64,000 nt of DNA. It comes from Closterium sp. Naga37s-1 (lineage: Eukaryota; Streptophyta; Zygnematophyceae; Desmidiales; Closteriaceae). This document shows, in pieces, positions 10,045 to 20,912 of this stretch. The notes beneath the pieces were generated by a model that was not told the DNA's origin, did no database searches, and saw only the letters and a program-made list of their open reading frames with translations. The DNA lies in NCBI GenBank assembly GCA_947471745.1, contig CANJKZ010000084.1, positions 3,786,001 through 3,850,000 on the forward strand, read 5' to 3'. The translations under genes and the position numbers were made by a program. Every line of letters starts with the position of its first letter. Positions within the stretch are counted from its first letter, which is position 1.

Positions 10045-12027
10045 TCAAGAGGTAAGCAAGTGAGGCCAAGTAGGCACAAGACCTAGCATAGTACAGAAGC
10101 GCTGATGATCACAAGGCTGAAGTGCCTTAGTAAAGATATCAGCAGTGTTGGCCTGAGAGGCCACGTTAGCAAGACGCAGCTGACCACGCTGCTGCAGCTC
10201 ACGAGCAAGGAAGTAGCGAAGAGCAATGTGCTTCGTTCTGTGCTCCAGTCTGTGCTCCCGACACAAGGCCAGCATGGCCTTGTTGTCTACGTACAGAACT
10301 GGAGGAGAACGAGGCGGCTCTCCGAGGTCAGTCAGCAAGTAGGTGAGCCAGCGTAACTCCTGTGCAGCCATGGCCCCTGCGTAGATCTCAGCCTCACAGC
10401 TGGAGCTGAGAACCGAAGACGAGCGAGTAGACCGTCACGAAACAGAGCCGGAACCAAGGCTGAAGGTGTAACCCTGTGACGACCGCTGCGTAGCCAGGTC
10501 GTCAACCCAAGACGCGTCTGCGTGACCAGTGAGGACTACTGGACTCCGCCCTCCAAGCACTAGCCCCAAGCCTGAAGTACTGCACAAGTAGCGCAACACC
10601 CTCTTCGCTGCAGCCATGTGCTCTGGTCGGTGTCTCCCAGGAGAAACATAGCGTGCCAGAATGCTCAGAGGGTATGCTAGGTCAGGTCGAGTGCAGGTCA
10701 TCAGGTACATGAGGCAGCCAACAAGCTCTGGGTACGGGCCACTCGGCTCTACGGACTCATCCGAAGGCAGAGCTGAGAGCGAGTGGCGAGTAGACAGAGG
10801 AGTGGCCTGAGGCGAGGAGTACGTGAAGTCGAAGCGCTGAAGGACCTGCTGCACCATGTGTAACTGAGTCAAGGTAATGGTGTGCCGTGCTCTGTCCCGG
10901 GTGATCTGCAAGCCAAGATAGCTGCGCAGTTCACCCAGGTCTGTGCACGTGTGTCTCTTCTGCAGCTCGGACTTCACGTGGGCGAGTCCAGCAGTGTCAG
11001 CCGTAGCAAAGACCAAGTCGTCGACGTACACGAGGATAAAGAACGGCGGCAGCAAAGTGTCGGTGCGCAGAAACAGCGACGGGTCAGCAGTAGAAGGAGC
11101 AAACCCAGGAGCCGCAAGTGTAGTCCTCAGTGTGTCGTGCCACTCACGGGGCGCCTGGCGGAGACCGTAGACTGGCCGCCGGAGGCTCCACTGGGTACCA
11201 GCAGGAAACGACCCAGTGAAGCCAGGTGGGCGGCGCAGCCAGATCTCCTCGTGCAGGCTGCCCTGTAGGAAAGCAGTGCTGAAGTCAAGCGAGTGAAGCT
11301 CGTAGTCACGCTGAGCAGCGACGTGCAGCAGAACCCAAAGAGTGGTCATCTTCGGGGTCGGGGAGAAGGTCTGAAAGTAGTCAACTCCCTGCCGCTGACT
11401 GAAGCCTCGAGCCACGTAACGCGCCTTGAAGACAGGCGGAGAACCCGGCGGCCGCTTCACCCTGAAAATCCACATGCCACTGACGATGTTCGCCCCAGGA
11501 GGGGGAACCTCGTCGACGTAGGTGCCTGTGGACTTCCAGGAAGCCATCTCTGCGTCCATGGCTGCCTGCCACTGAGAGGAGTAAGGACCCTCTATCGCCT
11601 CTGCGTAAGAGCGCGGGGTCGGGATGTCTGGTGCATCCGGGTCTCCCTCAGGGGCAAGCAGCGAGGACACGAGGTGAGGTAAAGCAGCAGCAAAATACTG
11701 GAACTCCTCCTGTCGGTCCTCAAGGACGTCCGTGCTAAGAGCACACTCACCCCCGACGGACGGAGGACAGACAGACGCAGACTCAGCAACCAGACTAGTG
11801 GCGAAGTCGAGACGACAGTGAGCAGCAAAGTCGACAAGCTCGGTAACTAAGGCAGACGCAGCAGTGGACTCAAAGGAAGGGTCAGTGACAACAGTGGCGA
11901 GGAGACGCGTGACAGTAGGACTGACAGCAGGAAGGGAGTCAGACGCCGGGTCAGCAAGGGCAGGAAGAGAGGACGCAGGAGACGGCAAAGGGACACGCTG
12001 TGGCGCAGTGGAAGGACGCAGTGCCAT
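10045..12027 (-). pseudogene. Element E reverse transcriptase and RNase H
   Basis: From right to left: reverse transcriptase from about 11960 (WKSTGTYVDEVPPPG, RYVARGFSQRQGVDY, FSTAFLQGSLHEEIWLRRPP, then the YVDD active site in LVYVDDLVFATAD), then RNase H from about 10530 (GHADASWVDDLATQRSSQGY, YVDNKAMLAL, TADIFTKAL). These are the textbook parts of copia pol in the order after integrase. Motif integrity is high, in keeping with the youth of the element. Confidence 0.85.
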
Positions 12028-12078
12028 CTGATGCGTGCCAGGGACAGCAGGAGGACGCGGACATGAACACGACGACTA

Positions 12079-12620
12079 GTGCGAGTAGTGCGAACAGGCG
12101 ACGCAGGAGGCGACTCAGGCTCACGACGCTCAGCAAGAAGTAGAACCTCCAGTACCGGCTCCAGTAGCACCACCAGCTCCAGTACCTCCAGTAGCAGCAG
12201 AACCTCCAGCAGCGGCAGCACCTCCAGCTCCAGCAGCACGGCTCCAGCGGCGAGCAAACCACTCGCGCAACTCCTGTGGAGAGGGAAGCTCCCGCCGGGA
12301 CAACGCACCCGAAGGACCGCCAGGTCCAGCACCGGCAGGCTCCACACCCCCACTCCCAGCAGCCCCAGGGTCAGCACCCCCAGAAGCAGCACCCCCAGGC
12401 TCCGCACGCTCAGGCTCAGCACCCCCAGACCCAGCACCCCCAGGCTCCGCACCCCCAGGCTCAGCACCCCCAGACCCAGCACCCCCAGGCGCAGCACCCC
12501 CAGACTCAGCACACTCAGGCTCAGCACCTCTAGACGCACCAGAGTCAGCAGCTACCTCGACAGGCTCGACTGCATCTACCTGGGACACACCTGAGGGAGC
12601 AGGACCCTGAGGGGGAAGGG
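12079..12620 (-). repeat. Element E coding spacer between integrase and reverse transcriptase
   Basis: Minus-strand reading is almost wholly Gly/Ala/Glu/Pro/Ser. A 15-bp unit (CCTGGGGGTGCTGAG type) fills 12330-12545 and encodes PGGAE-like pentapeptides. A Gly/Ala/Thr-rich part (GAGGATGAGTGG) is encoded at 12130-12240. Every unit is a multiple of three, so the reading frame is kept. Standard copia pol has a much shorter region here. Confidence 0.8.
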
Positions 12621-12623
12621 GGT

Positions 12624-14060
12624 CTACCGGAGGGGGCCGGGCACGAGGAAGAGCGGCGGGGGGGGAAGGGGGGCAGTGCGGTAGGGGAAGAGACGGTAGT
12701 ACGGAACCGACTCGTCAAACGTGACGTCCTGGGAGGACAGAACACGACGCGAGGTGGGGTGGTAAAACTGCCAACCAGGCACGTCAGGGGGAAATCCGAG
12801 GAAGACGCAAGGAACAGCACGGGAGGACAGCTTGTCCGCAGACAAGTCTCGAACGAAAGCTCGAGATCCCCAGACACGGAACGCAGACGCATCACCAACC
12901 TTCCCCGTCCACCGCAGAGTAGGGGAGGTCTCCGGCAGGGAGACCCGGGGCTGAAGGTTGATCTGATGCGCCGCGTACTGAACCGCGAACGGCCACAGAA
13001 AATGGGGAGCAGCCGCATGGATCATGGACGTACGAGCGACATCCATGACCATGCCAATGCGGCGCTCAGCAATCCCATTTTGCTGTGGAGAGGCCGGAAG
13101 CGTGAACGTCTGGCGGATGCCCTCCGCACGACAGAAGGCTCGCAGAAGGTCGGAGGAAAACTCTCCGCCTCTGTCGGAGTGCAGACGCAGAACAGGAAAG
13201 TCCGAGCCGAAACGCTCTCTGAGCTGGAGACGAGCAGCGCGGATCCAGTCGATCAACACCTCAGTGACCTCACCCTTGCTGCGCAAGGGGAAGACTGTGG
13301 TGTAACGCGAGTAGTCGTCAACCACCAGCAGGAAGTAACGCTCGTGACCCTGTCCACGGACGCGGGCTGGGCCCCACACGTCCATGTGAAGAGTCTGCAG
13401 TGGAGCCTCTGTGGGGGGAAACTCGGAGGAGTGAGGAGCGGCGCGCTGCCGCCCCTCGACGGAGGGAACGCAGGTAGGGGCAGGCCCCGGGGGAAGGGGA
13501 GGGAGGGACCGGGGGAGACCAGAGACAAGGACACGGGAGGCCATGCCTCGGAGACGAGGCAAGGAGGGGTGACCAAGTCGGTGGTGCCAGAGGAGGGTCT
13601 GGTGGGACAGGAGGCGACACGAGCAGGGGGCAGACTCAGGACCTGACCGAGACGCTGCAGCAAACACCGGACTCGACGCAGCTACCTGACCAGACGCAAC
13701 AACCGGAGGAGACTCTGTGGTCAGTGTGTACAGGCTCGACCCCGGTCGACGGGAAACGTGGCCAAGTGGCGGCCCGTCTGAGCACACGTGCAGTGGGTCA
13801 CTCGCTGGCCTGCAGGAGTGAACTGGTCGACTCCAGCATCCTGAAGGTCAGCACCACTCACCAAGTTCGTGGAGAACGAGGGGAGGTAGAGACCAGACTG
13901 GGAGCCTGACGGGGCCGCCGGACACGGTAGGACAGTGGAGTAGCGAGCAAGGACAGGACCCCCAGAGGGGTCTGCCAGGGAGACCGCAACCGGCCGACTG
14001 AGCGGCGTAAGGGTGGTGCGGTCTCGAAAGAAGGAGCGGGAAGCACCCGAGTCGAGGGTG
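12624..14060 (-). pseudogene. Element E protease and integrase
   Basis: The aspartic protease motif TLDSGAS is encoded near 14053. It is followed by the integrase zinc-binding part (LLWHHRLGHPSLPRLRGM) and the catalytic core with the three acidic positions in MDVWGPA, LHSDRGGEF and GIAERRIG. Integrase would insert the DNA copy and make the 5-bp target duplications seen throughout the window. A later core segment (PHFLWPFAVQYAAHQINL) is also present. Confidence 0.83.
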
Positions 14061-15505
14061 AAGGTGTGAAAGACCTGAGCCGACGCGGTACCTGAGAGAG
14101 CAGACTCACCAGCACGTGGAGCAGCAGACTCACTAGCACCTAGAGCAGCAGCCTCAATACCAGGGTCAGGCGGAACACACACGTAACAGTCACCCTCAGC
14201 ACTAATAGACACAGCATACATGGCAGCAAGGATAGCATCAAAGTCAAGATCAAAGATAGTTACCCCCGACCTGAGCAGATCATGCCAACGAGGGATCTCA
14301 GTGGCGTCCGGGAACTGGGCACACCAGGCGTCCGTCAGGCGACCGAAGCAGCGCTGGGTGGCGTGCAGGCCGCCACACTACTCTCCAGTGCGGTCGCCGG
14401 TGCGCAGGACGTAGGTACAGGGACCAGTACCTCCAGACCCCTGGCGCCCCGCGTACCACTCACGAAGCTGCTGGGGTGAAGGGGTCTCACGAGAGCGCTG
14501 CTGCTGCTGGGGTCCCCGCTGCACAGCTCCGCCTCTGCCGGCTCCACCTCCGCCGCCGCCGCCTCCGCCTCCGCCACCCCTCCCGCCACCGCCACCGCTG
14601 CCTCCAGCTCCACCGCCGCCACCGAAGCCCCCACCTCTGCCACCACCCCCACCCCCACCCCCTCCTCCTCCCCCACCGCCACTACCGCCGCCCCCACTAC
14701 CTCCTCCAGCTCCCTTGCCCCGCTTGGCCTTGCTGATGCGGCGTCTCTCACTAGGAGCAGACGCAGCGCTGACCGACTCAGTGCCAACAAGGTCGACAGC
14801 AGCAGCAGAGGCAACAGAGGGCAAAAGAGGAACAGGGGAGCACCCCTCAAAGAAAGGGGTACGGGGGTCACCACGAGAGGTGCCTACAGCTGTAATACTA
14901 GTCTCGGCTGCAAGGAGGCGCTCCTTGAGGAGGTCGACAGTGAGGGTTTTAGGGCAAAGAGAGAGGAAGTGGTCCCTGACCGAGCGAAGAGTGTCAGGGA
15001 GTCGAGTGACTAGGTAGTAGAGGGTGATGTACATAGGGGGGGGGTTCTGGGCACAGAACTCAGCAGGGAGCGCAGCGCGGTAGCGAGTGTCACTAGTGCG
15101 GAGGTGCGTAATGAGGTCAGTGACTGTGGCAAAGGCAGCGAGGTCAGGGAAAAGGTACGGCAGCATGAGGCGGCTGAGCGCAGCAGTGGCAGGGGAAGAG
15201 TAGCGTGCAACTACAGCGTCGTACAGAGTCTTAGCACTCTTGTACTGACTAAAGTGCGCGCGCTCAGTAGGTGGTAGGTGACTGCGCACAGCAAGGCGGG
15301 CAGCAGCATCGCGCGTGAGCCACTGCGAGCGAACGGTACTGTCAGCATCAGCAGCAGGGGCAGTAGAGGCGCCCGACGTAAGGTCAAACATGGAGAGGCC
15401 ATCTCTGCTATCGCACTGAAGGAAAAGCTGCAAATCATCTAGCCAGACATCAAAGGCAACCGCTCGACCCTCAGTATCAAAGGTGAGAAGGGTAGGACTA
15501 GCCAT
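14061..15505 (-). pseudogene. Element E gag
   Basis: Gag starts at 15505 (MASPTLLTFDTEGRAVAFDV) and continues with SLYDAVVARYSS-type blocks and MYITLYYLVTRLPD. A Gly-rich tract encoded at 14520-14710 follows, then QLREWYAG and a Cys/His stretch beginning CTYVLRTGDR. No classical CCHC knuckle is seen. Gag builds the virus-like particle in the cytoplasm. The long Gly run is encoded by imperfect CCN-triplet repeats on the plus strand. Confidence 0.8.
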
Positions 15506-15639
15506 GATAGGAGCAGCAGGAGACTAGCAGCGGCAGCAGTGCAACTGAGCTAGGCAGGACAGTGCGACTCGGCAGGGCGACTCGGCAGCGCAGTGTGACT
15601 CGGCCAGGCTCTTACCAGGGGCAGAGCCGAGAGGTCGGG

Positions 15640-16440
15640 ACGGGGTCGGGGCCGGAACAGGGCCGGGACAGGGACGGGGCCGGGGCAGGTCCGGGACAGG
15701 GTCGGGGCCGAGTGGTCGCGTAGGGGCCGCGTCAGGGACAGGGCCGGGCCGGGCCGGGCCGTGAAGGGACGGCGTAGGGGCCGCGTCAGGTGCCGCGGCA
15801 GGGGCAGCGTCGGGGGCCGCGTCAGGGGCCGCGTCAGGGGCGGCGTAGGGGCCGCGACAGGGGCGGCGTAGGGGCCGCGTAGGGGCGGCGCAGGGGGCGC
15901 GGCAGGGGCGGCGCAAGGGCCGCGTCAGGGGCGGTGCAGGGGCCGCGGCAGGGGCGGTGCAGGGGCCGTGTCAGGGGCGGCGTAGGGGCCGCAGCAGGGG
16001 CGACGTAGGGGCCGCGTCAGGGGCCGCGCCAGGGGCCGCGTCAGGGGCCGCGTCAGGGGCCGCGTCAGGGGCCGCGGCAGGGGCCGCAGCAGGGGCCGCC
16101 ACTTGGCCGCGTCAGGGCGCCGCCAGGGGCCGCGTCAGGGGCCGCGTCAGGGCGCCGCCAGGGGCCGCGTCAGGCCGCGTCAGGGGCCGCGTCAAGGCGC
16201 CGCCAGAGGCCGCGTCAGGGGCCGCGACAGGGGCCGCGTCAGGGGCCACGCGAGGGGCCGCGTCAGGGGCCGCGTCAGGGGCGACGTAGGGGCCGGGTAG
16301 GGGCCGCGAGGGGCCGGGTAGGGGCCGCGTAGGGGGGGGGGGGGGGCGCGTAGGGGCCGCTTAGGGGCCGGATAGGGGCCGTGTAGGAGGCCGCGTAGGG
16401 GCCGCGTAGGGGCAGCGTAGGGGCCGCTAGGGGGGGGGGG
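15640..16440. repeat. Leader minisatellite of element E
   Basis: Imperfect 12-bp units of the type GGGGCCGCGTCA are tandemly repeated for about 800 bp between the primer site (16538-16554) and the gag start. Some units are fused to GGCGGCGTAG variants. Open frames across it on both strands are composition artefacts. Its position, not its sequence, is shared with the arrays in A1, F, H and L. Confidence 0.85.
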
Positions 16441-16554
16441 GCGCTAAAAAAAAATTTTAGGGCAGGGCGCAATGCGCGTCGGGCAGCTAAAAAAAAATTC
16501 TTATGGTGGGCCCTTAGGAAGGAACGGTCCCATGTAGGAACCCGCTCTATACCA

Positions 16555-16675
16555 TGTGAAGAAAGAAAACAGGAATGAAATGAACTACGAATGAGTTTGG
16601 TACAAATAAGAAACCTGTGCCCCTTAGAGTCTACCCCACTACAGCCTAAATATGCTAAGGCATATATATCTGACA
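16555..16675 (-). repeat. 5' LTR of element E
   Basis: It is indistinguishable by eye from 9721-9841. The primer site TGGTATAGAGC (minus strand) lies immediately to its left. Confidence 0.88.
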
Positions 16676-16680
16676 CTGCC

Positions 16681-18998
16681 TGCAGGAGAAAACCTGTGTA
16701 GAACACCCCTTGAAGGGGTACACCCGGTGCAGTGGAAGACGGCAGAGAGGTAAGTGAGGAGGAGGATGCGAGAGAGAGAGAGAGGAGGGGAGAGGAGATA
16801 AGAACGAAGGAGGAGGTGAGTGAGAGAGATGAGGAGAGGAGGTGGGGGAGCGTGCATGAGCATGACAGCTCACTGCCGGCCATCCCTCTTACTAACCCCC
16901 TTTACAAAGGGGGGAGGTGAGTGAGGGATGAGGAGAGGAGGTGGGGGAGCGTGCATGAGCGTGACAGCTCACTGCCGGCCGGCCCTCTTAACAACCCCCA
17001 AGTCCTCACCCTCAATTCAACCACCGCCGTAATCTCACCCCCCTTATCAGCTGCCCCCTTGTATCTCACCCCCCTTCCCCCTTTCCTTCCTTCAGCCCCT
17101 GCCCCACCCACAATAGTCCCTGCACTGATCTTCACACGGCGGCCTGCCCCCTCTCCCCCACCCCCCATCCCCGCCACCTCCCCCCCACAGCAGCAGCCGC
17201 GGGAGAGGAGAGGCAGGGCAGAGGGTGGGGCTGTAGTGGTTCACAGCGGCCACCCCTTCCACGCCACCTCCCCCCCCAAGGATGGAGGAGAAAGGGGGGG
17301 GGGGGGGGGGGGGGGGGGGGCTGGTGCTGCAGATCCCCTCCCCCCCCACTGCTGCACCCGCAGCAGGGGGGAGGTAGGAGAAGGGGCGGTGCAGGAGCCG
17401 CTCGGGCGACAGCAGGTTGGCCACACCCGCCACCCCCATACCCTCCCCCCTACTGCTGCACCCGCAGCAGAGAGATGGAGGAGAAGGGGGGGGCGGGGGG
17501 GGGCTGGTGCTGCAGGTCCCCTCCCCCCACTGCCGCATCCGCAGCAGGGGGATGGCAGATCGCTTCCCCCCCACTGCTGCACCCGTAGCAGGGGGAGGTA
17601 GGAGAAGGATGAGGGGGGGGGGGGGGGGGGAGGGTCGGTGCTGCAGATCCCCTCCCCCCTTCTGCTGCACCCGCAGCAGGGGGAGGTAGGAGAAGGGTGG
17701 AGGGCCTGGTGCTGCAGATCCCCTCCTGCCTCCCCCTGAACCTCCGAGCTCCCCCCTCTCTCCCAACACAAGGTGCGGCAGGGAGAGAGAGAGGAGGAGG
17801 CGTGGCGGCAGCTGCTGCTGCTGAGGCACATCCGCCACCCCCTCACACCCTCTCCCCGCCATCCCCATGGAGGGGGGGGAGGGGGGGGAGGGGGGCGGGG
17901 GCGGAGCTGCACGTGCGACTGTAGGGCACGCGGGCAGGAGGAACTCCCTCTTGCCACCCCCTCACCCACCATGTTGCAACAGGGCACCGGGGAGGCGGTT
18001 AGGGGCGGCAGGTCGCGAGGGGCCATGGCTAGGGGCGACGGGGCCATGGCTAGGGACGGGGCTGGGCACTGGGCAGGTACGGGGCCGGGTGCTGGGCTAG
18101 GGACGGGGCCGGGTGCTGGTCAGGAACGGGGCCGGGCGCTGGGCAGGTACGGGGCCGGGCGCTGGGCAGGTACGGGGCCGGGCGCTGGGCAGGTACGGGG
18201 CCGGGCGCTGGCAGGTACAGGGCCGGGCGCTGGGCAGGTACGGGGCCGGGCGCTGGGCAGGTTCGGAGCCGGGCGCTGGGCAGGTACGGGGCCGGGCGCT
18301 GGGCAGGTACGGGGCCGGGCGCTGGGCAGGTTCAGGGCCGGGCGCTGGGCAGGTACGGGGCCGGGCGCTGGGCAGGTACGGGACCGGGCGCTGGGCAGGT
18401 ACGGGGCCGGGCGCTGGGCAGGTACGGGGCCGGGCGCTGGGCAGGGACGGAGCCGGGCGCTGGGCAGGTATGGGGCCGGGCGCTGGGCAGGTACGGGGCC
18501 GGGCGCTGGGCAGGTACAGGGCCGGGCGCGAGGCTAGGTACGGGGCCGGGCGCTGGGCAAGGGACGGGGCCGGGCGACGGGCTAGGTACAGGCCGGTCGC
18601 GGGCTAAGTACGGGCCGGGCGCGGGCTAGGTACGGAGCCAGGCGCGTGCGAGGTACGAGCCGGGCGCGGGCTAGGTACGGGGCCGGGTGTTGGGCGCAGA
18701 ACTGAGGCCGGGCGCGAGGCTAGGTACGGGCCGATCGCGGGCTAGGTACGGGGCCGGGCGCGGGCGAGGTACGGGCCGGGCGCGAGGCTAGGAACGGGGC
18801 CGAGCGCGGGCTAGGTATGGGCCGATCGCGGGCTAAGTACGGGCCGGGCGCGGGGCGATGAAGTCGACGGGGCCAGCGGGGCCGAGGGGCACAGCTAGGG
18901 GCAACGCCAAGGGGCGACGGGCCGGGGCCTAGGCTAGAAGGGCATTAGGTGGTGGGCCCATTGATGTTAGGTCCTAGGAACGACCTACTCTGATAGCA
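16681..18998 (-). repeat. Non-coding interior of element D with several repeat arrays
   Basis: Three blocks are visible. A segment of about 70 bp containing GTGGGGGAGCGTGCATGAGC is present twice, about 100 bp apart (16811-16881 and 16912-16980). At 17280-17720 a CTGCTGCACCCGCAGCAGGG block recurs about six times among homopolymer runs, including 27 consecutive G at 17294-17320 and 18 at 17613-17630. At 18065-18880 lies a 23-bp minisatellite with core GGGCCGGGCGCTGGGCAGG, degenerating to the right. There are no element genes. G runs of this length could form quadruplexes. Confidence 0.8.
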
Positions 18999-19215
18999 TG
19001 TTGGAATAGTAGCTAGACTTAGGAGCCATGGCTAGTGAGTGTCGAGAGAGTTGAGTGTCGAGAGAGAATGGAAAGGAGGAATGATGAGTTTCACTATAGC
19101 ACACAAGGTACATATAGCAAAATGAACAAAGGTGCACCACCAAACAATAGGAGCTACACTACAGTAAATCCTACAGGCAGTTATATAACAGAACATATAA
19201 TTATATTTTCTGACA
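18999..19215 (-). repeat. 5' LTR of element D
   Basis: It is 217 bp with one visible difference from its partner. The minus-strand primer site TGCTATCAGAG follows the LTR end CCAACA. Element C sequence resumes at 19221 after the CCCAC duplication. Confidence 0.85.
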
Positions 19216-19220
19216 CCCAC

Positions 19221-20783
19221 CACCTGATGGGGACAAAGGCGGTCTTCGTCGACATGGCGCCGAGTGACGGCGTGAAGCACGTGCGTGGATTCAACGGGGC
19301 ACTACAGCCTGTTGAGGGTGGCGGAACTGTCGCTCTGCAAGGGGAGGCCGGGAAGCGGGTCCTCATCCCCGACATGCTCTATGGTCTCAGCGTACAGGCG
19401 AACCTGCTATCTGCTAGCCAATTGAAGGAGAGAGGAGTGCAGCTGAAGGGCAACGGCGACGAGATGCTGCTCGTCACCGTGACCGGGGAGGTGCTCGGTC
19501 GAGCACGCTACAACGGACGAGTCCTCTGCACCGACCTTCGCCCCTGCTCGACGCGATCGCAGTTGACCGAGGTAGTGGCTCTGCGGACGACCGTCTCGGC
19601 GACGAAGTCGACCCCTGACCGGTTGCATGCGAGGCTCGCGCACGTCGGCGTCGACACGATCAAGAGCTCGGCGAAACATGAAGTTGCTACTGGGCTCGAC
19701 ATCACTCCGTCGACCGGAGCAGACCCGCCATGTGTCTCGTGCGTTGGAGGAAAGCTGGCGCGGCACACCTTCCCCGACAAAGGCTCGGACGCCGAGGAGG
19801 CGCTGGCTGTCGTGCACATTGACTTGTGCGGGCCATTTCGGGTTGCTGCCAAGGATGGCAGCTTGTACTTCCTGCTGCTGAAGGATCGCCACACTCAGGT
19901 TGTGTGGGTGATGCCGGTCGCTAAGAAGAGCGACGTGCTGCGGGAGTTCCAGAAGTGGCTGGTGCTGGTGGAACGGCAGGCGAAGAAGTCGGTGCTGATG
20001 CTCCACTCAGATCGGGGAGGGGAGTTCCTCGGGAAGGAATTCACCGACTTCGTCGACGGCAAGGGCATCGTCCACGACTTGACGTGTCCTTACACTCCTC
20101 AACAGAACGGCATGGCTGAGCGGGAGATGCGCACGGCCGTCGAGTCCGTGAGGACGATGCTGCTGCACATGGGCGTGCAGCACCACTCGTGGCACCTCGC
20201 TCTACGACAAGCTGTCTGGGTGCGCAACTGCTTGGAGTGGTCGACGACGCCGCCGGGGACAACTCCGTACCAGCTGCTGACCAGGAAGAAGCCCAACCTC
20301 ACGCTGGCGCGTATGTGGGGCTGCATGGTGCAGTTCATGGTTCCTGAGCAGCAGCGCGGTGGGAAGCTGGCGCCGAAAGCTCGCTGGGGGCTTTACCTGG
20401 GCGTGTTGCCGGAGAGTAAGGGCTGGGAGGTGCTCGACTTGACCACGGTGTACGACGAAGTCGACGATGACCTGCTCTACGACGACGCCGAAGATGACGT
20501 CGACCTGCCGGAGCTCGACCCCAACGTACACGCTGACCCCGAACACCGCTGGGACATCGCCACGATGACGGGCAATCTCAAGCACATGGAGCGACGCTAC
20601 GCCTGGCTACAGCATATGGTGAGACGTGGGAAGTTCATGCTGAAGTACATCCTGACCACCGGGCAGCCGACCGATTTCCTGACAAAGGCGCTGCATTTTC
20701 CAGCTTTCAACCGGTGCTCTGTCGCCATCGGCCAAGTTCGTCTGGTCGACATCGGCGACGGCGAGGATGATGTGCAGCAGTAG
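19221..20783 (+). pseudogene. Element C integrase and RNase H tail
   Basis: The pre-integrase zinc-binding region (RLHARLAHVG, CVSCVGGKLARHTF) is followed by a catalytic core with acidic residues in VHIDLCGPF, LHSDRGGEFLGKEF and GMAEREMRT, and the MWGCMVQF end block. It closes with a short RNase H C-terminal segment (GQPTDFLTKALHFPAFNRC). The RNase H tail follows closely on integrase, with no recognisable reverse transcriptase between. Family placement as copia rests on this order and on the DSG protease before the D insertion. Confidence 0.8.
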
Positions 20784-20912
20784 GTGCCGTGCCCTTTTGC
20801 ACGGCTGGTGCGGTGACGGTGTGCTGTGTATGGGGTGCACGCCGAGGACGAGTTTTCTCCGTAGTGTGCTGCCATGTGGGCTGGGGGCCCAAGCGTGAGC
20901 GCGGCAGGGGAG

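Larger units (their letters stand above)
9721..16675 (-). mobile_element. Element E: youngest full-length copia element, inserted in D
   Basis: The element is 6955 bp with 121-bp LTRs (9721-9841 and 16555-16675) that are identical as far as I can read. The target duplication CTGCC is exact (9716-9720 and 16676-16680). On the minus strand the order is LTR, primer site TGGTATAGAGC, leader with a 12-bp minisatellite, gag, protease, integrase, repetitive spacer, reverse transcriptase, RNase H, conserved 3' block, purine tract, LTR. Identical LTRs mean a very recent insertion. Despite this the coding region is broken (about four or five breaks), so the copy was probably moved in trans or inherited defects from its source. 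Confidence 0.88.
9488..19215 (-). mobile_element. Element D: LTR element without genes, inserted in C, carrying E
   Basis: Two 217-bp LTRs (9488-9704 and 18999-19215) with one visible difference flank the element. The 5-bp target duplication CCCAC is exact (9483-9487 and 19216-19220). The purine tract ATGGGGGTG follows the left LTR, and the primer site TGCTATCAGAG lies just left of the right LTR, so D is on the minus strand. Removing E leaves an interior of about 2.3 kb with no gag, protease, integrase or reverse transcriptase: G/C-rich low complexity and a 23-bp minisatellite. It looks whole for a non-autonomous element and young. Confidence 0.85.

Noticed and set aside
12079-12594. Ser/Thr/Arg-rich plus-strand frame resembling an SR protein
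   Set aside because: It is the antisense of the element E coding spacer; the same mirror frames occur at 23251, 53203 and 60131 opposite the other copies.
16555-16675. A tRNA gene at the TGGTATNNNAGC motifs beside LTRs
   Set aside because: These are primer-binding sites of about 12 bases only; no cloverleaf can be drawn around them.
15524-18607. Ala/Pro/Arg/Gly-rich open frames over the E leader and D interior
   Set aside because: Low-complexity translations of 12-bp and 23-bp minisatellites in non-coding leader positions.
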